Below, one piece after another: positions 30,202 to 40,319 of a stretch of 64,000 nucleotides of DNA. Positions within the stretch are counted from its first letter, which is position 1. The number at the start of each line of letters is the position of its first letter. Both the position numbers and the translations under genes were made by a program. Source of the DNA: Candidatus Gromoviella agglomerans (GTDB lineage: Bacteria > Pseudomonadota > Alphaproteobacteria > CAJXXZ01 > G021065005); assembly GCF_021065005.1 (NCBI RefSeq), contig NZ_CP069247.1, positions 1 through 64,000 on the forward strand, read 5' to 3'. The notes below the pieces were generated by a model. The model did no database searches. It had not been told where the DNA came from and saw nothing but the letters and a program-made list of their open reading frames with translations.

Positions 30202-31464
30202 TTAATTAAACATTCCTCTAATAGAGTTTATGATTTTTTTCTTCAAACTAGAGAACATAATCATGACTTCTGATTTCTTTTGAACCTCATCAGCAGAGTA
30301 AAGATAAATATTCTTACCAAATAAATCTATAGATACAACTCCAACGTTCGATCCCATCTTAATGGGAGCATTTATTGGTTTAATAATAGAAATTATTTTT
30401 TCTTTTACGTATTCATCTAAATTGCACTTCAATTTCTGTTTAAGCTGAACGAGATGTAATTTATCAATTATAATATCCAGGTCCTCATTTATATAAACCG
30501 CAACATTATCTTTTTTTCCATTCAAAACATTTACATTGCATATTTTTGTTCCTTTTTTCAGAACAGAAATTGTTGTCAATCTAGATTTACAGTAAGATAT
30601 TATTCTTCTTATGCACTCTTTTCTGTCTTTTTCAGTTTCACATCCATTTATAACTATGAAAATACGTCGATTTTGATTTGGGAATTGAATATCTATCGAG
30701 CAAGAAACACCATAACCTCCAACTTTTGTGCATCCTGTTTTTATTCCGTCTGCTCCGTATGCTAATCCTGGATTTATATTTGGCTGTCGTATGTTATTAT
30801 ATGTAAAAGTCGTCATTCCGCAAAATTCAGTGTAATATTCTTTGAAATCTCTAAAAAGAGCAATAGATAGTTTGCATATATCCTCTGCAGTTGAATAATG
30901 CACAGAGGGATCTGGTAATCCGGATGTATTTGAGAAAGAAGTATTGTTCATATCTAATGACTTAGCTTGATCATTCATGACAGAAGCCATAATTTCTTCT
31001 CCTCCGTACAATCCTTCAGCTATAGTAACAGTTGCATCATTTCCAGATGATACTGATATACCACAAATCAAATCTCTTACAGATACAGTTTTGCCGACTT
31101 CGAGGAACATTCTTGATCCTTCTTGCGACCAAGCATTCTTACTTACCATCAACATATCATCAAGAACTATTTTATTATTCTTTAAAGCTGAGAATATTAT
31201 GTACAAAACCATTATTTTGGTCATAGAAGAGGGCGACATTTTTTGATCATGATTTTTTGATAGAAGCACCGCATCAGACTCATAATCCACAACAAACACT
31301 TGCTTTGCCATAGAATATATTCCTTGAATTGTAGGATCTGTGCTCTTTATTTCTTCCAATATTAATTCAACAGATAATGGATTTTCATCTACAACATTAT
31401 TTGGATGAGTGAAACAAAAAACTGAAAAAAAACAAATGCACAAAATGCGATATACAAATTTCAT
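30202..31464 (-). CDS. dacA: D-alanyl-D-alanine carboxypeptidase (PBP5/6 type)
   Basis: Periplasmic serine peptidase that trims the terminal D-Ala from peptidoglycan stem peptides. From ATG 31464 the product is 420 residues with a signal peptide (YRILCICFFSVFCF). The three active-site motifs are present: SSMTK with Ser80 and Lys83, SGN at 140-142, and KTG at 242-244. A C-terminal beta-rich domain and an amphipathic tail (MFSSLKKKIINSIRG) suit PBP5-like membrane anchoring. An in-frame TTG 42 bases upstream would put charged residues before the signal peptide and is less likely. Confidence 0.93.
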   Translation of the reverse strand: MKFVYRILCICFFSVFCFTHPNNVVDENPLSVELILEEIKSTDPTIQGIYSMAKQVFVVDYESDAVLLSKNHDQKMSPSSMTKIMVLYIIFSALKNNKIVLDDMLMVSKNAWSQEGSRMFLEVGKTVSVRDLICGISVSSGNDATVTIAEGLYGGEEIMASVMNDQAKSLDMNNTSFSNTSGLPDPSVHYSTAEDICKLSIALFRDFKEYYTEFCGMTTFTYNNIRQPNINPGLAYGADGIKTGCTKVGGYGVSCSIDIQFPNQNRRIFIVINGCETEKDRKECIRRIISYCKSRLTTISVLKKGTKICNVNVLNGKKDNVAVYINEDLDIIIDKLHLVQLKQKLKCNLDEYVKEKIISIIKPINAPIKMGSNVGVVSIDLFGKNIYLYSADEVQKKSEVMIMFSSLKKKIINSIRGMFN

Positions 31465-31540
31465 TATTCTTAAATGATCAAGTATTTTCAATTCTAACAA
31501 TCTCAACTACAAAACTCCATCTAGTTTTGTTAATTGTTAT

Positions 31541-31572
31541 ACTCTATTCTCAGTTAAAATGAGACATAGAGT
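31541..31572. promoter_or_regulatory. imperfect hairpin between sua5-type gene and dacA
   Basis: ACTCTA/TAGAGT (6 bp) and TCTCA/TGAGA (5 bp) form one stem with a small internal loop and a 7-base apical loop in the gap between the two minus-strand genes. No T-run follows on the minus strand, so it may be a weak terminator or a processing structure. Confidence 0.25.
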
Positions 31573-31654
31573 GTTTATGTATTTTATGTAGTTGATTTAA
31601 TGCTTGTGATTTTCATGTATGAGAAATGTAAATATCAGCTGTTTAGATTTTTTT

Positions 31655-32608
31655 TCAAAAATGCTTTCGCTCTGAGAAGCATGCACGTTTTAATCGATCA
31701 TTTATGGTTATTCCTATTCCTTCATTTGGAATTGGCATAACAGCAATCGATTCACAATTACTTCTATCAAGTCTTTGTAAAGAATAAAATAATTTACGAG
31801 CAGCTTCTTTTAAATTACCCATTTTGCTCAAATTCAAAGAAATTTCTGCATTTATGTTATGCTCTCCAAATGCAAGTAATGCCTCGTTTGGTTCAACATG
31901 AGATGCATTCATTCTTATTGGCTTATTGGTGCAGTAATGTTTGTTATGAGATCCTGGCATTCGCTTACCGTCAGTGTAAGTATACAACTTCAAGTCTAAT
32001 TTTTGCTCTATAACAGAACAAGGTATTGCGCCATACCTCAAAATCGATGGAGTTTCCCTAGAGCAATCTATTATTGTTGATTCTACTCCATAATATGAAT
32101 AACCACCATTAACACCAAGAACTTTTTGCAAACTGCATATTGCATCGCATATGTTTGTAGTGCTAGTCATTTGGTATAAATTTGCGCTAGGCATAACGAT
32201 TGGATTGCCAAATTTCCTTATGATTTCAAGAGTAATAGGATGTAATGGAATTCTCACAGCAACTTTACTCATATTTGAGCTTGCTAGAGATGATAATTCT
32301 GAAGATCTCTTTCTGTGAGTGATTAATGTCAGTGGACCTGGCCAAAATTCTCTGGCTAATTTTAATGCGATATCGTTAAAAAATAAATCTCTTTGAGCTT
32401 GTTCCATCGAATAGTAGTGCACAATAAGTGGATTGCGATAAGGACGTTTCTTTATATCAAAAACTTTCTTCGTTGCAATATGAGAATAAGCATTTGCTGC
32501 TAATCCATAAACAGTTTCTGTAGGTAAAATCACAACTTCATCAGTGCTGAGCAAAGATATTGCTGTTTCTGGAGTAATAACCTTTTCTGTATAATCTTCT
32601 ATTTTCAC
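31655..32608 (-). CDS. tsaC: L-threonylcarbamoyladenylate synthase (Sua5/YwlC type)
   Basis: Makes threonylcarbamoyl-AMP for t6A37 formation in ANN-decoding tRNAs. The N-terminal YrdC domain contains VILPTETVYGLAANA, IKKRPYRNPLIVHYY, WPGPLTL and PIVMPSANLYQMTSTT; the C-terminal Sua5 domain begins near MPGSHNKHY. The two-domain length of 317 residues fits Sua5 rather than the short TsaC. The start is a GTG. The partner genes tsaB, tsaD and tsaE are not in this window. Confidence 0.93.
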   Translation of the reverse strand: MKIEDYTEKVITPETAISLLSTDEVVILPTETVYGLAANAYSHIATKKVFDIKKRPYRNPLIVHYYSMEQAQRDLFFNDIALKLAREFWPGPLTLITHRKRSSELSSLASSNMSKVAVRIPLHPITLEIIRKFGNPIVMPSANLYQMTSTTNICDAICSLQKVLGVNGGYSYYGVESTIIDCSRETPSILRYGAIPCSVIEQKLDLKLYTYTDGKRMPGSHNKHYCTNKPIRMNASHVEPNEALLAFGEHNINAEISLNLSKMGNLKEAARKLFYSLQRLDRSNCESIAVMPIPNEGIGITINDRLKRACFSERKHF

Positions 32609-32674
32609 AGTATTAATTTATTGAAATTATTATGCTAAATTTATAACACAGTATTGATTTTGATAATATAATTT

Positions 32675-33040
32675 ATGGAGAAAATAAGATCTATAGAAGT
32701 AAAATTTGTAAAAGTATGGCCTAATGGAAGAACAGAAGAAATATTAACTCGGGGATATAAAGGACAAAATTTAGTCGATCTTGCTCATGAGAATGGTCTA
32801 GAAAATGATATTATTGCAAGTTGTGGTTGTTCTTGTGCGTGTGCTACTTGCCATGTTGTAGTTGATTCCGATTGGTCAACTAAAACGTCTCAAAACAATC
32901 CTATGACAGATCAGGAAAATGCAATGTTGGATCTTGCTTTTGGAGTCGAATCTACATCAAGATTGGGGTGCCAAGTCAAACTGACAGAAGAATTAAGCGG
33001 AATGGTAGTGAAAATTCCACTTGTCGATGGAATGTTCTGA
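32675..33040 (+). CDS. fdx: [2Fe-2S] ferredoxin, adrenodoxin/Fdx type
   Basis: Electron carrier used in Fe-S cluster assembly in alphaproteobacteria. The 121-residue product has the cluster motif SCGCSCACATCHV (Cys-x5-Cys-x2-Cys spacing, with two further cysteines inside) and the fourth ligand in RLGCQV, followed by the conserved end MVVKIPLVDG. It stands alone and not within an isc operon. It diverges from the Sua5-type gene. Confidence 0.95.
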   Translation: MEKIRSIEVKFVKVWPNGRTEEILTRGYKGQNLVDLAHENGLENDIIASCGCSCACATCHVVVDSDWSTKTSQNNPMTDQENAMLDLAFGVESTSRLGCQVKLTEELSGMVVKIPLVDGMF

Positions 33041-33215
33041 TCTTTTATGATTTTTCAGAAAATTGAAATATAGCATTGCAATCAAATTTCAGCTAGCAAG
33101 TGAAGAAAAAAATAGATGATTGCAATAGTTAAAGTCCACAGTAATGATTTAATCTCAACAGTTGTTTTTAATCAGTTTCTAGTGATAATTTTTTTCAAAC
33201 GATCTCTTAATACAA

Positions 33216-33677
33216 CTATTTAACAATAACAATTCCAAGCAACATAGCTAACAATACAATCGATATATATAATCTAGTGAGCATAAGCCACGTTGGAAAA
33301 AGAGAAGACATTTCATACAATTTCTCCAAAATACAAATAAAGATTAATAGCATTGGGAATATCATCAATCTATATTGATGAGGTTGCTGCAATGATGATA
33401 TGACTAAAAACAACGGAATTAAACTCAAAAATATCATAATTGCACCTTTCTTGTTGTTATTTAGCAAAGGAACTCCCATATGAGTGGATGATAAAAATAC
33501 AATATAGAAGCCCATTAGGTTTACAAATGATTCACCATGAGATACATCAAAACTCTGAACACGAACGAAAATTTTATCAAAAAAACTCAACTTAATTATA
33601 TTGAAATGAGAAAAAAATGATAAAAACAATGGCAGAGTTGAGATGATAGATATGATAATAGAAATATATTTTATCAT
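33216..33677 (-). CDS. small integral membrane protein, possibly DUF3429-like
   Basis: 153 residues from ATG 33677 with four to five hydrophobic segments (YISIIISIISTLPLFLSFF, LMGFYIVFLSS, GAIMIFLSLIPLFLVIS, LMIFPMLLIFICIL, LYISIVLLAMLLGIVIV). The block YIVFLSSTHMG resembles the FLxxxHWG region of the DUF3429 membrane family common in alphaproteobacteria, but this is a weak match from memory. No function known. Confidence 0.6.
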   Translation of the reverse strand: MIKYISIIISIISTLPLFLSFFSHFNIIKLSFFDKIFVRVQSFDVSHGESFVNLMGFYIVFLSSTHMGVPLLNNNKKGAIMIFLSLIPLFLVISSLQQPHQYRLMIFPMLLIFICILEKLYEMSSLFPTWLMLTRLYISIVLLAMLLGIVIVK

Positions 33678-33886
33678 CAACTAATGTGAAAAATACAGTT
33701 GCATTTTATTCTACAAAATTGAACAGATCAAGGCATTTTTCTAAATCAACAAATTCATTCTTTCATATATAAAGACAATTATATTACCATAAAATCTCGA
33801 GTAAATGCATAAAACTTTGGCATGTTGGTCGTTCTCATACAATATCGATAAAGTGGACAAAATGAAAAAGTTCGGACAATGAAAAG

Positions 33887-33960
<74 letters not shown>

Positions 33961-33968
33961 GCAAAGTA

Positions 33969-33996
33969 ATAGTACCATAGAATGTAATAATTTGAA
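33969..33996 (-). promoter_or_regulatory. predicted promoter of tRNA-Ile
   Basis: Minus-strand -35 TTCAAA (33991-33996), a 16-base spacer and -10 TACTAT (33969-33974), 8 bases before the tRNA 5' end. Confidence 0.5.
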
Positions 33997-34083
33997 CATG
34001 CAATTCAAAAAATTTTCTAAATCTCCAATAAATAGCTTGTAAAAGTTTATTAGTCTCAATTTTGTCTTTTCAGAAAATTGTAC

Positions 34084-36666
34084 TCACTGCAGAATATTTA
34101 CCACTTTTGATGGAACAATAATGAATCTTTTTATCGTATTCTCTTCAATACCAGATATTTCTATAGCTTTGTTTTTTAAATAACTTTCATTATCTGCCTC
34201 AGAGTGTGAGCATTCTAATATTCCTTTTAACTTTCCATTAACCTGTATTAATATCTTAGTATTATCTCGTGAAATACTATAAGAAGGCCATTTTTGCTCA
34301 CACACAAATCCATTTTCATCAATCATTGACCACATTTCCTCTGCAATATGAGGCATTACAGGAGAAATAACAATTATGAATGTTTTCCATACATTCATCA
34401 ATACGCTTGAGTTTTGCGTACTAAATTCAAACTTAAAGAGTATATTTGAGAATATGCGAATCTGCGCAATATACTTATTTAACTGATAACTTTCTATGTA
34501 TTCAGTACTTTTATGTACAAATTCGTTGAGTGCTTTGACTAAATAAACATCATCAGTAGCAATACTGGACTGACTCTTTTGCTTATAAAACCTAAGAAAT
34601 GCTGTAAATGCTGATTTAACGTATTTCTTGCACGATTCCAATCCAGCATTACTCCACTGCAAGTCTTTTTCAGGAGGGCTATCAGATAGAATGAACATTC
34701 TGAGCGCATCTGCTCCATCATTTTTGAGAACATCAATTGCAGAAATTATATTATTCTTGGATTTACTCATTTTTTCAGAAGGTCCAACTATAACTTCTTC
34801 TCCATTTTTTGTAAAAAGTGTACTTTCCATATTGTCTGTACGCAAATCTTTAGGATTTACCCATTCTCCTGACTTAGTCTTATAAGTTTTATGGCATATC
34901 ATTCCTTGAGTAAAAAGATTACTAAACGGTTCTTCGAAATCAACAAATTTACATCTTTTTAAAGCTCTTGTAAAAAATCTAGCATACAATAAGTGCAAAA
35001 CTGCATGTTCTACTCCTCCAATATATTGGTTTACAGGCATCCATTGGTGAATTTTTTCTCTACAAAAAACATTACTCGACTTTGGTGAGCAATACCTCAG
35101 AAAATAGTAAGAAGAATCGAAAAAAGTGTCCAGAGTATCTGTATCTCTCACGCTTGGCTCATCGCATTTAGGACAATTTACATATTTCCATGTTGAGTGG
35201 CGAGACAGTGGATTTCCAGGTTCATCAAAATTGACGTCATCAGGTAAAGAAACCGGTAGTTTTGCTTCTACCATTCCACATTTTTTACAATATATTATTG
35301 GAATTGGACATCCCCAATAGCGTTGCCTTGAAACACACCAATCTCTCAATCTAAAGGAAATTTTTTTGATTCCTATTTGATTATCTTCAAGATAATTTAT
35401 AATTTTTTCTCTAGCAGCAGCAATCGTCAATCCATTTAAGAAATCTGAATTTATTAGTGTTGAATTTACTGTTGATGTAAAAAATTGCTCTTCTTTATTC
35501 TCATTAATATCAGAAGTTATGCGAAATTCGTAAGAAAACCTATCTGAAATGTAATCTTCGGTCAGAATTTGTTTAATTTTTATACCATATTTGATAGCGA
35601 ATTCGTAATCTCGCTTATCACATGCAGGGCATCCGAAAATAACACCAGTGCCATGATTATTTAAAACATAGTTTGCGATATATAAATCGATTTTTTCATT
35701 AGTTATTGGATGAATCAAATGTACTCCCGTATTTATTCCAATTTTTTCTTCTGTACTTAAATCCCGTTCCGATATAGATCCAGATTCGCATTGTTTTATA
35801 GTGCTTAGCATATCGTTTTTGAGCTTAGAGTCATTTGTCATATTCAAAATTTCACTAACGAAAGGGTGATTATACGCAATCGCACAAAAAGTACAGCCAA
35901 ATATCGCTTCTGGCGTTGTTGTGAAAACATTTAATGAATTTCCACTACTTGAGTCTATTTTAAATGATATTTCTATCCCTTCAGATCTGCCAATCCAATT
36001 TTTTTGCATCACTTTTACCTGCTCCGGCCATTCTTTTAGCTCATTTAAACCAAGTAACAATTCATCTGCAAAATCAGAAATATTCAAAAACCACTGATTT
36101 AGCATTTTCTTTTCTATTTGTGCGCCAGATCTCCATCCTTTACCATCTATTACTTGTTCATTAGCTAGCACTGTGCATTCAACTGGATCCCAGTTTACAA
36201 TTGCTTCTTTTTTATATGCAATTCCATTCCGTAGAAATAGGAGGAAAATCTCTTGCATATGCTTATAGTATTCCACATTACACGTTGTAATTTCTCTTTC
36301 CCAATCATAAGAGAATCCAGCAGAAATCATCTGTTCCTTCATTTCTGCTATATTATTCATAGTCCAATACATCGGGTGAATCTTATTTTTCATTGCCGCA
36401 TTTTCAGCAGGCAAGCCAAATGCATCCCAACCCATTGGATTTAGAACATCAAACCCACAACTTTTCTTGTATCTTGCAAAAACATCACCTATTGTGTAGT
36501 TCCGTATATGTCCCATATGCAAAGTTCCAGATGGATATGGAAGCATAACAAGTGTATAGAAAGGTTTTTGCGGATTATCTGAAGTTTTGAATATATTGCT
36601 CGTTTTCCACTTTTTCTGCCATTTCTTTTCGATCTCAATCAAATTGAATGAATTTTCAGCGTCCAT
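34084..36666 (-). CDS. leuS: leucyl-tRNA synthetase
   Basis: Class I aminoacyl-tRNA synthetase of 860 residues. The HIGH-type motif is in [15 protein letters not shown] near residue 50 and the KMSKS loop in [10 protein letters not shown] near 630. The CP1 editing domain is present (the threonine-rich [13 protein letters not shown] block), as is a zinc-binding segment with YCKKCG and NCPKCDEP. The length is standard. It lies downstream of tRNA-Ile by orientation and ends about 120 bases from it; greA lies 290 bases upstream on the same strand. Confidence 0.97.
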   Translation of the reverse strand: MDAENSFNLIEIEKKWQKKWKTSNIFKTSDNPQKPFYTLVMLPYPSGTLHMGHIRNYTIGDVFARYKKSCGFDVLNPMGWDAFGLPAENAAMKNKIHPMYWTMNNIAEMKEQMISAGFSYDWEREITTCNVEYYKHMQEIFLLFLRNGIAYKKEAIVNWDPVECTVLANEQVIDGKGWRSGAQIEKKMLNQWFLNISDFADELLLGLNELKEWPEQVKVMQKNWIGRSEGIEISFKIDSSSGNSLNVFTTTPEAIFGCTFCAIAYNHPFVSEILNMTNDSKLKNDMLSTIKQCESGSISERDLSTEEKIGINTGVHLIHPITNEKIDLYIANYVLNNHGTGVIFGCPACDKRDYEFAIKYGIKIKQILTEDYISDRFSYEFRITSDINENKEEQFFTSTVNSTLINSDFLNGLTIAAAREKIINYLEDNQIGIKKISFRLRDWCVSRQRYWGCPIPIIYCKKCGMVEAKLPVSLPDDVNFDEPGNPLSRHSTWKYVNCPKCDEPSVRDTDTLDTFFDSSYYFLRYCSPKSSNVFCREKIHQWMPVNQYIGGVEHAVLHLLYARFFTRALKRCKFVDFEEPFSNLFTQGMICHKTYKTKSGEWVNPKDLRTDNMESTLFTKNGEEVIVGPSEKMSKSKNNIISAIDVLKNDGADALRMFILSDSPPEKDLQWSNAGLESCKKYVKSAFTAFLRFYKQKSQSSIATDDVYLVKALNEFVHKSTEYIESYQLNKYIAQIRIFSNILFKFEFSTQNSSVLMNVWKTFIIVISPVMPHIAEEMWSMIDENGFVCEQKWPSYSISRDNTKILIQVNGKLKGILECSHSEADNESYLKNKAIEISGIEENTIKRFIIVPSKVVNILQ

Positions 36667-36956
36667 AATTTTCTATGAATAATGTAGTGAATTATTATTT
36701 ATATGAATGAATATGTCTATGAGTTGAAAATAAATCGATGATAAAATATAATGATAGAATGAATAAAAATCGATAAAAAACTCCAAGTCTTTATAAGAGT
36801 GAAAAGTATTTAGTCCATAAAGGAAAAGAAACTCAATTTTGAAAATTTATTAACAACATTTTATACAAATCAGACAATAAGTCATTTTGTCTAATCTTAC
36901 GGTTAATTTTACAGAGCAAAAATTCAAATCAAATAGATCATCCGCTAAAGTCATTA

Positions 36957-37418
36957 TCATTCGTACAAAACTCTTATAATTTCATAAGTAGTACCATCAT
37001 TTATCGAACAAAAATCTCCTTCTTTTTTTCCAATCAATTGTTTCGCCATCATGGATGAAATTGATATCTTTCCACAATCAACGTCAGATTCATCTTCGCC
37101 AACGATTTGGTACCGAATTTCATCTCCATTAGATCTTAGAGTTATAGTTGCTCCAAACATGATGTTTTTTTTCCCAACAAACTTAGATGTATCGATTATA
37201 TCTGCCATCAACAATCTCTGCTTGAGATAATCTATTCTTTTCTCCAGCATTCTCTGCTTTTCTCTTGCAGCTTTATATTCAGCATTTTCTGAAAAATCCC
37301 CAAACTCTCTTGCAGTAGATATTGCTCGAATTACTTCTGGTCTTTCCACTTGTTCCAAGTTGTACAATTCATCTTTAATGATTTTAATACCATTTTTTGT
37401 AATCGGAACTCTATTCAT
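36957..37418 (-). CDS. greA: transcription elongation factor GreA
   Basis: Rescues backtracked RNA polymerase by stimulating transcript cleavage. The 153-residue product has the coiled-coil arm with the acidic tip AREFGDFSENAEY near residues 36-48 and the C-terminal globular domain with ATITLRSNGDE and SPMAK-like SISSMMAKQLIGK. The length is standard. It has ATG 37418 and reads away from mraZ. Confidence 0.95.
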   Translation of the reverse strand: MNRVPITKNGIKIIKDELYNLEQVERPEVIRAISTAREFGDFSENAEYKAAREKQRMLEKRIDYLKQRLLMADIIDTSKFVGKKNIMFGATITLRSNGDEIRYQIVGEDESDVDCGKISISSMMAKQLIGKKEGDFCSINDGTTYEIIRVLYE

Positions 37419-37517
37419 ACTGGGAAAACATAATCGAATTTTTAATTCTATTAGATAATTCAGCTAATTTCAAACTAAAAAGTAAAAGACAAAAAGATTT
37501 TTTATACAGAATTTTTC

Positions 37518-37679
37518 TGTGGATAACTTCATTCTCAAGGTAATTACATTAATAAATTCATAAAGTTTGCACAATAAAAAAAGATTGATCAGCAGGGTAT
37601 TTTTTCATTTTTTTCAATATATTTGACTTTTATATATCATTTATGATAGCGCACACCTTGTGGATAACTTTGTGGATTA
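37518..37679. promoter_or_regulatory. cluster of DnaA-box-like 9-mers in the greA/mraZ gap
   Basis: Two exact TTATCCACA boxes on the minus strand (37518-37526 and 37659-37667) and one box with a single mismatch (37671-37679) lie in AT-rich intergenic DNA, the last two 12 bases apart. The flanking greA/leuS and mraZ/comM/ftsQ genes diverge from here. This could be a DnaA-controlled region or an origin candidate. Against an origin: single exact boxes also occur inside mraY, comM and atpD, and the dif-like site is only 3.7 kb away. Confidence 0.35.
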
Positions 37680-37681
37680 CT

Positions 37682-37715
37682 CCCATCAGATCCCATTGAC
37701 TACCATTGTCCCCCA
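37682..37715 (-). promoter_or_regulatory. MraZ operator: four 10-bp-spaced TGGG-type repeats
   Basis: CCCA occurs at 37682, 37692 and 37712 and the variant ACCA at 37702, an exact 10-base period over four turns (read on the minus strand as TGGG, TGGG, TGGT, TGGG). In E. coli MraZ represses its own operon through TGGGN repeats with 5-base spacers, which is the same period. The repeats overlap a TTGACT (37696-37701) that could be the -35 of the mraZ promoter. Confidence 0.65.
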
Positions 37716-37750
37716 TGATACCCTCATTCATTCTTTTTATCTTGTTGATT

Positions 37751-38173
37751 GTGTCAATTTTCCTATCTACACATATTAATAAGATAGATGTAAAAAAAAG
37801 AGTTTCTATTCCAGTTCAATTCCGTCTTTCGTTAATAAATGAATCATTTCAAGGGATAATATTATTTAAGTCCCAATTCTTCAACACTGTAGATGGATGT
37901 GGAATGAGTAGAATGGAGAGATTAAGTAAAGAAATAGAGGGTGATAGAATTTTAGATTCATTTTTGAAAAAACAAGATGATATAACTGCTGATATTTTCT
38001 CAAATGCTATTATGTTGCCATTTGACCAAGATGGAAGAGTGACTTTACCCGAAGGAGTGATAAAACATGCTAATTTATCAAATCAAGCTTGTTTTGTTGG
38101 CAGGGGACCAATGTTTCAAATATGGAATCCAGACAACTTTGAGGAGTATAAACAGCAAAAAATTCAAAATTAA
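37751..38173 (+). CDS. mraZ: transcriptional regulator MraZ
   Basis: AbrB-like DNA-binding protein that represses dcw genes. From GTG 37751 it is 140 residues and begins SIFLSTHINKIDVKKRVSIP, the first of two MraZ repeats; the second is MLPFDQDGRVTLPE, and the protein ends with FVGRGPMFQIWNP, a hallmark of the family. An open frame continues upstream to ATG 37706, but that start lies inside the TGGG-type operator and adds a hydrophobic run unlike MraZ. The usual next genes (rsmH, ftsL, ftsI) are missing; comM follows. Confidence 0.9.
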   Translation: MSIFLSTHINKIDVKKRVSIPVQFRLSLINESFQGIILFKSQFFNTVDGCGMSRMERLSKEIEGDRILDSFLKKQDDITADIFSNAIMLPFDQDGRVTLPEGVIKHANLSNQACFVGRGPMFQIWNPDNFEEYKQQKIQN

Positions 38174-38206
38174 TGTCATATTGATATCCCATTTTGAATA
38201 TATATT

Positions 38207-38254
38207 TAGATTATCAGTCAATATATTTTTTAGATTATCAGTCAATATATTTTT
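38207..38254 (+). repeat. two perfect 24-bp tandem repeats
   Basis: The unit that begins TAGATTATCAGTCAATATAT occurs at 38207-38230 and 38231-38254 without mismatch, 33 bases after the mraZ stop. Confidence 0.9.
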
Positions 38255-38410
38255 TGATTTTTCACACAATTTTTTGAAATTATATTTTTAGCTGTATTAT
38301 GCAGAAAATGTAGATTTTTATCACATTTTTAAAAATTCATTAACATGACTATTACTTGTTTGCAATTTATTACTTATAATTTAATACCTATTTAGGAGAA
38401 TTTTATTTTT

Positions 38411-40219
38411 ATGACTAATGAAGTTTTTAACGATGCAGTATTTACTTCAACGAGCAAAGTTTGTAGTGAAATATATACGGTAAATTTCAGAGGAATAGAT
38501 ATCGACATAATAACAGTAGAAATATCGATCTCAAATGGATTACCTGCATTCATAATAGTTGGCTTGCCAGATAAAGCAGTAGCTGAATCAAGAGAAAGAG
38601 TCCGTTCAGTTTTAAGTTTTATAGGATTAGCAATGCCTCCAAAAAAAATAGTCATAAACATGTCTCCAGCAAATCTTCAAAAAGAGGGAACACAATACGA
38701 TTTACCAATTGCATTAAGTATACTTTCAGTAATGGACATAATCGATAAAAATTCACTTAAAGACTTTGTATGCATGGGAGAATTATCTCTAAATGGAGAT
38801 ATTATGACAGTCCCAGGAGTATTATGTGCATCTATGAAAGCAAATTCATTAAATAAAGGCATAATATGCCCATCAACTTGCATTGATCATGCATTTTGGA
38901 GTGGCAATAAGAGCATACTTGCATCTAAAGATATAATCTCATTAGTAAATCATTTTAAAGGCACAGAATCATTGCAAATATTTTCAGGAGAATTTATAAA
39001 TGATGACTTAAATTATGAAGAATTAGCTAGAGCCAAAAAATATTTTGGAATAAATGAAAATCCTTATGAAAAAACAATAAAAACATCTGAAGATATGACG
39101 GATGTAGTTGGTCAGAAAATGGGGAAATATGCACTAGAATTAGCAGCAGCTGGAGGACATAACCTTTTATTTATGGGACCTCCTGGTGTTGGAAAATCTA
39201 TGTTGGCTAACAGAATTATGACTATTATTCCAAAAATGAACACTAGAGAAATAATAGAAACAGCAATGGTATATAACATCAGTAATCACTACGATCAATA
39301 TCATTTAATGACATCTATTAGGCCATTTCGCGCGCCACATCACTCTGCTTCAACTGTATCTGTAATAGGTGGAGGATCAAAACCAAAGCCTGGCGAAATA
39401 TCACTCGCACATAACGGTGTTTTGTTTTTAGATGAATTTCCAGAATTTTCCAGAAATACTCTAGAGTCATTGAGGCAACCGATAGAAAATGGTCATATTA
39501 CAATAACAAGATCTGATTCTTCAAGGACATATTTTGCAAAATTTCAACTCATTGCAGCTATGAACCTTTGCATGTGCGGAAATTATGGAAAAAAGCCATG
39601 TATTAATGGACCTAGATGTGCTGAAATGTACCAAAAAAAGGTCTCAAAACCAATATTAGATAGAATTGATTTGCAATGTTATTTACCAGAATTATCTCAA
39701 GAAGATATACAAAAAAATGATAGAGGAGATAGCAGTGCGACGATCTTAAACAGAGTTATAATATGTCGAAGTATTCAATATTATAGATATGGGGTGTTAA
39801 ATGCTTTTCTGTCTCCAGAACAAATGAAAGGAATAGAAATTCAGCAAGAAGCTCTGCCTTTATTAGATAAATGTGTGGATAAATTTAAGATATCTATGCG
39901 TGAACGAGATAAAATTATTAAAGTTGCCAGAACAGCAGCGGATATCGATATTGCTAAACAATATGAAAATGTAAATAATGCAGTAAGTTACTTTGAGTGT
40001 CTTGAAAGATTTAGCAAGATCTCAAGAGAAACACAACACGATCAGGTATATGATAAAAATGACTACGAAGCAATAGTTGCATTAATTGCTCAAGTTTTGA
40101 AAATAAGCATTAATAAAATTCAAGCGAAAATTTTTGCTGATATTTTATCTATCGTAGAAAATAGCTCGATTTCAAAAAAACACATCAATGAGGCGTTATC
40201 TTATAGGTTGCGGTTGTGA
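38411..40219 (+). CDS. comM: ComM/YifB-family Mg-chelatase-like AAA+ ATPase
   Basis: ComM is a hexameric helicase that extends branch migration during integration of DNA in natural transformation. The N-terminal Lon-protease-like fold has VGLPDKAVAESRERVRSVL and MSPANLQKEGTQYDLPIAL; the AAA+ core has Walker A GPPGVGKSM near residues 256-264 and Walker B VLFLDEFPEF near 337; a cysteine block with MCMCGNYGKKPC follows. It is 602 residues, about 90 longer than usual, because of a longer C-terminus and a short N-terminal extension. A 97-base piece of this gene is copied at 51289-51385. Confidence 0.93.
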   Translation: MTNEVFNDAVFTSTSKVCSEIYTVNFRGIDIDIITVEISISNGLPAFIIVGLPDKAVAESRERVRSVLSFIGLAMPPKKIVINMSPANLQKEGTQYDLPIALSILSVMDIIDKNSLKDFVCMGELSLNGDIMTVPGVLCASMKANSLNKGIICPSTCIDHAFWSGNKSILASKDIISLVNHFKGTESLQIFSGEFINDDLNYEELARAKKYFGINENPYEKTIKTSEDMTDVVGQKMGKYALELAAAGGHNLLFMGPPGVGKSMLANRIMTIIPKMNTREIIETAMVYNISNHYDQYHLMTSIRPFRAPHHSASTVSVIGGGSKPKPGEISLAHNGVLFLDEFPEFSRNTLESLRQPIENGHITITRSDSSRTYFAKFQLIAAMNLCMCGNYGKKPCINGPRCAEMYQKKVSKPILDRIDLQCYLPELSQEDIQKNDRGDSSATILNRVIICRSIQYYRYGVLNAFLSPEQMKGIEIQQEALPLLDKCVDKFKISMRERDKIIKVARTAADIDIAKQYENVNNAVSYFECLERFSKISRETQHDQVYDKNDYEAIVALIAQVLKISINKIQAKIFADILSIVENSSISKKHINEALSYRLRL

Positions 40220-40319
40220 TAACTGTTGTGATGAAAATAAATAACAATAAACAAATATCATTTACTTATATAATATTTTTTCCATAGTATATAAATCATA
40301 TTGAATTTTATATCGCTTA

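Noticed and set aside
37706-37750. N-terminal extension of mraZ from ATG 37706
   Set aside because: It would overlap the 10-bp-spaced operator and adds a hydrophobic run; MraZ proteins start right at the FLSTHINKID-type block.
37419-37750. Calling this region oriC outright
   Set aside because: DnaA-like boxes are suggestive, but base skew could not be computed and the nearby dif-like site argues against it, so it is kept as a regulatory candidate.
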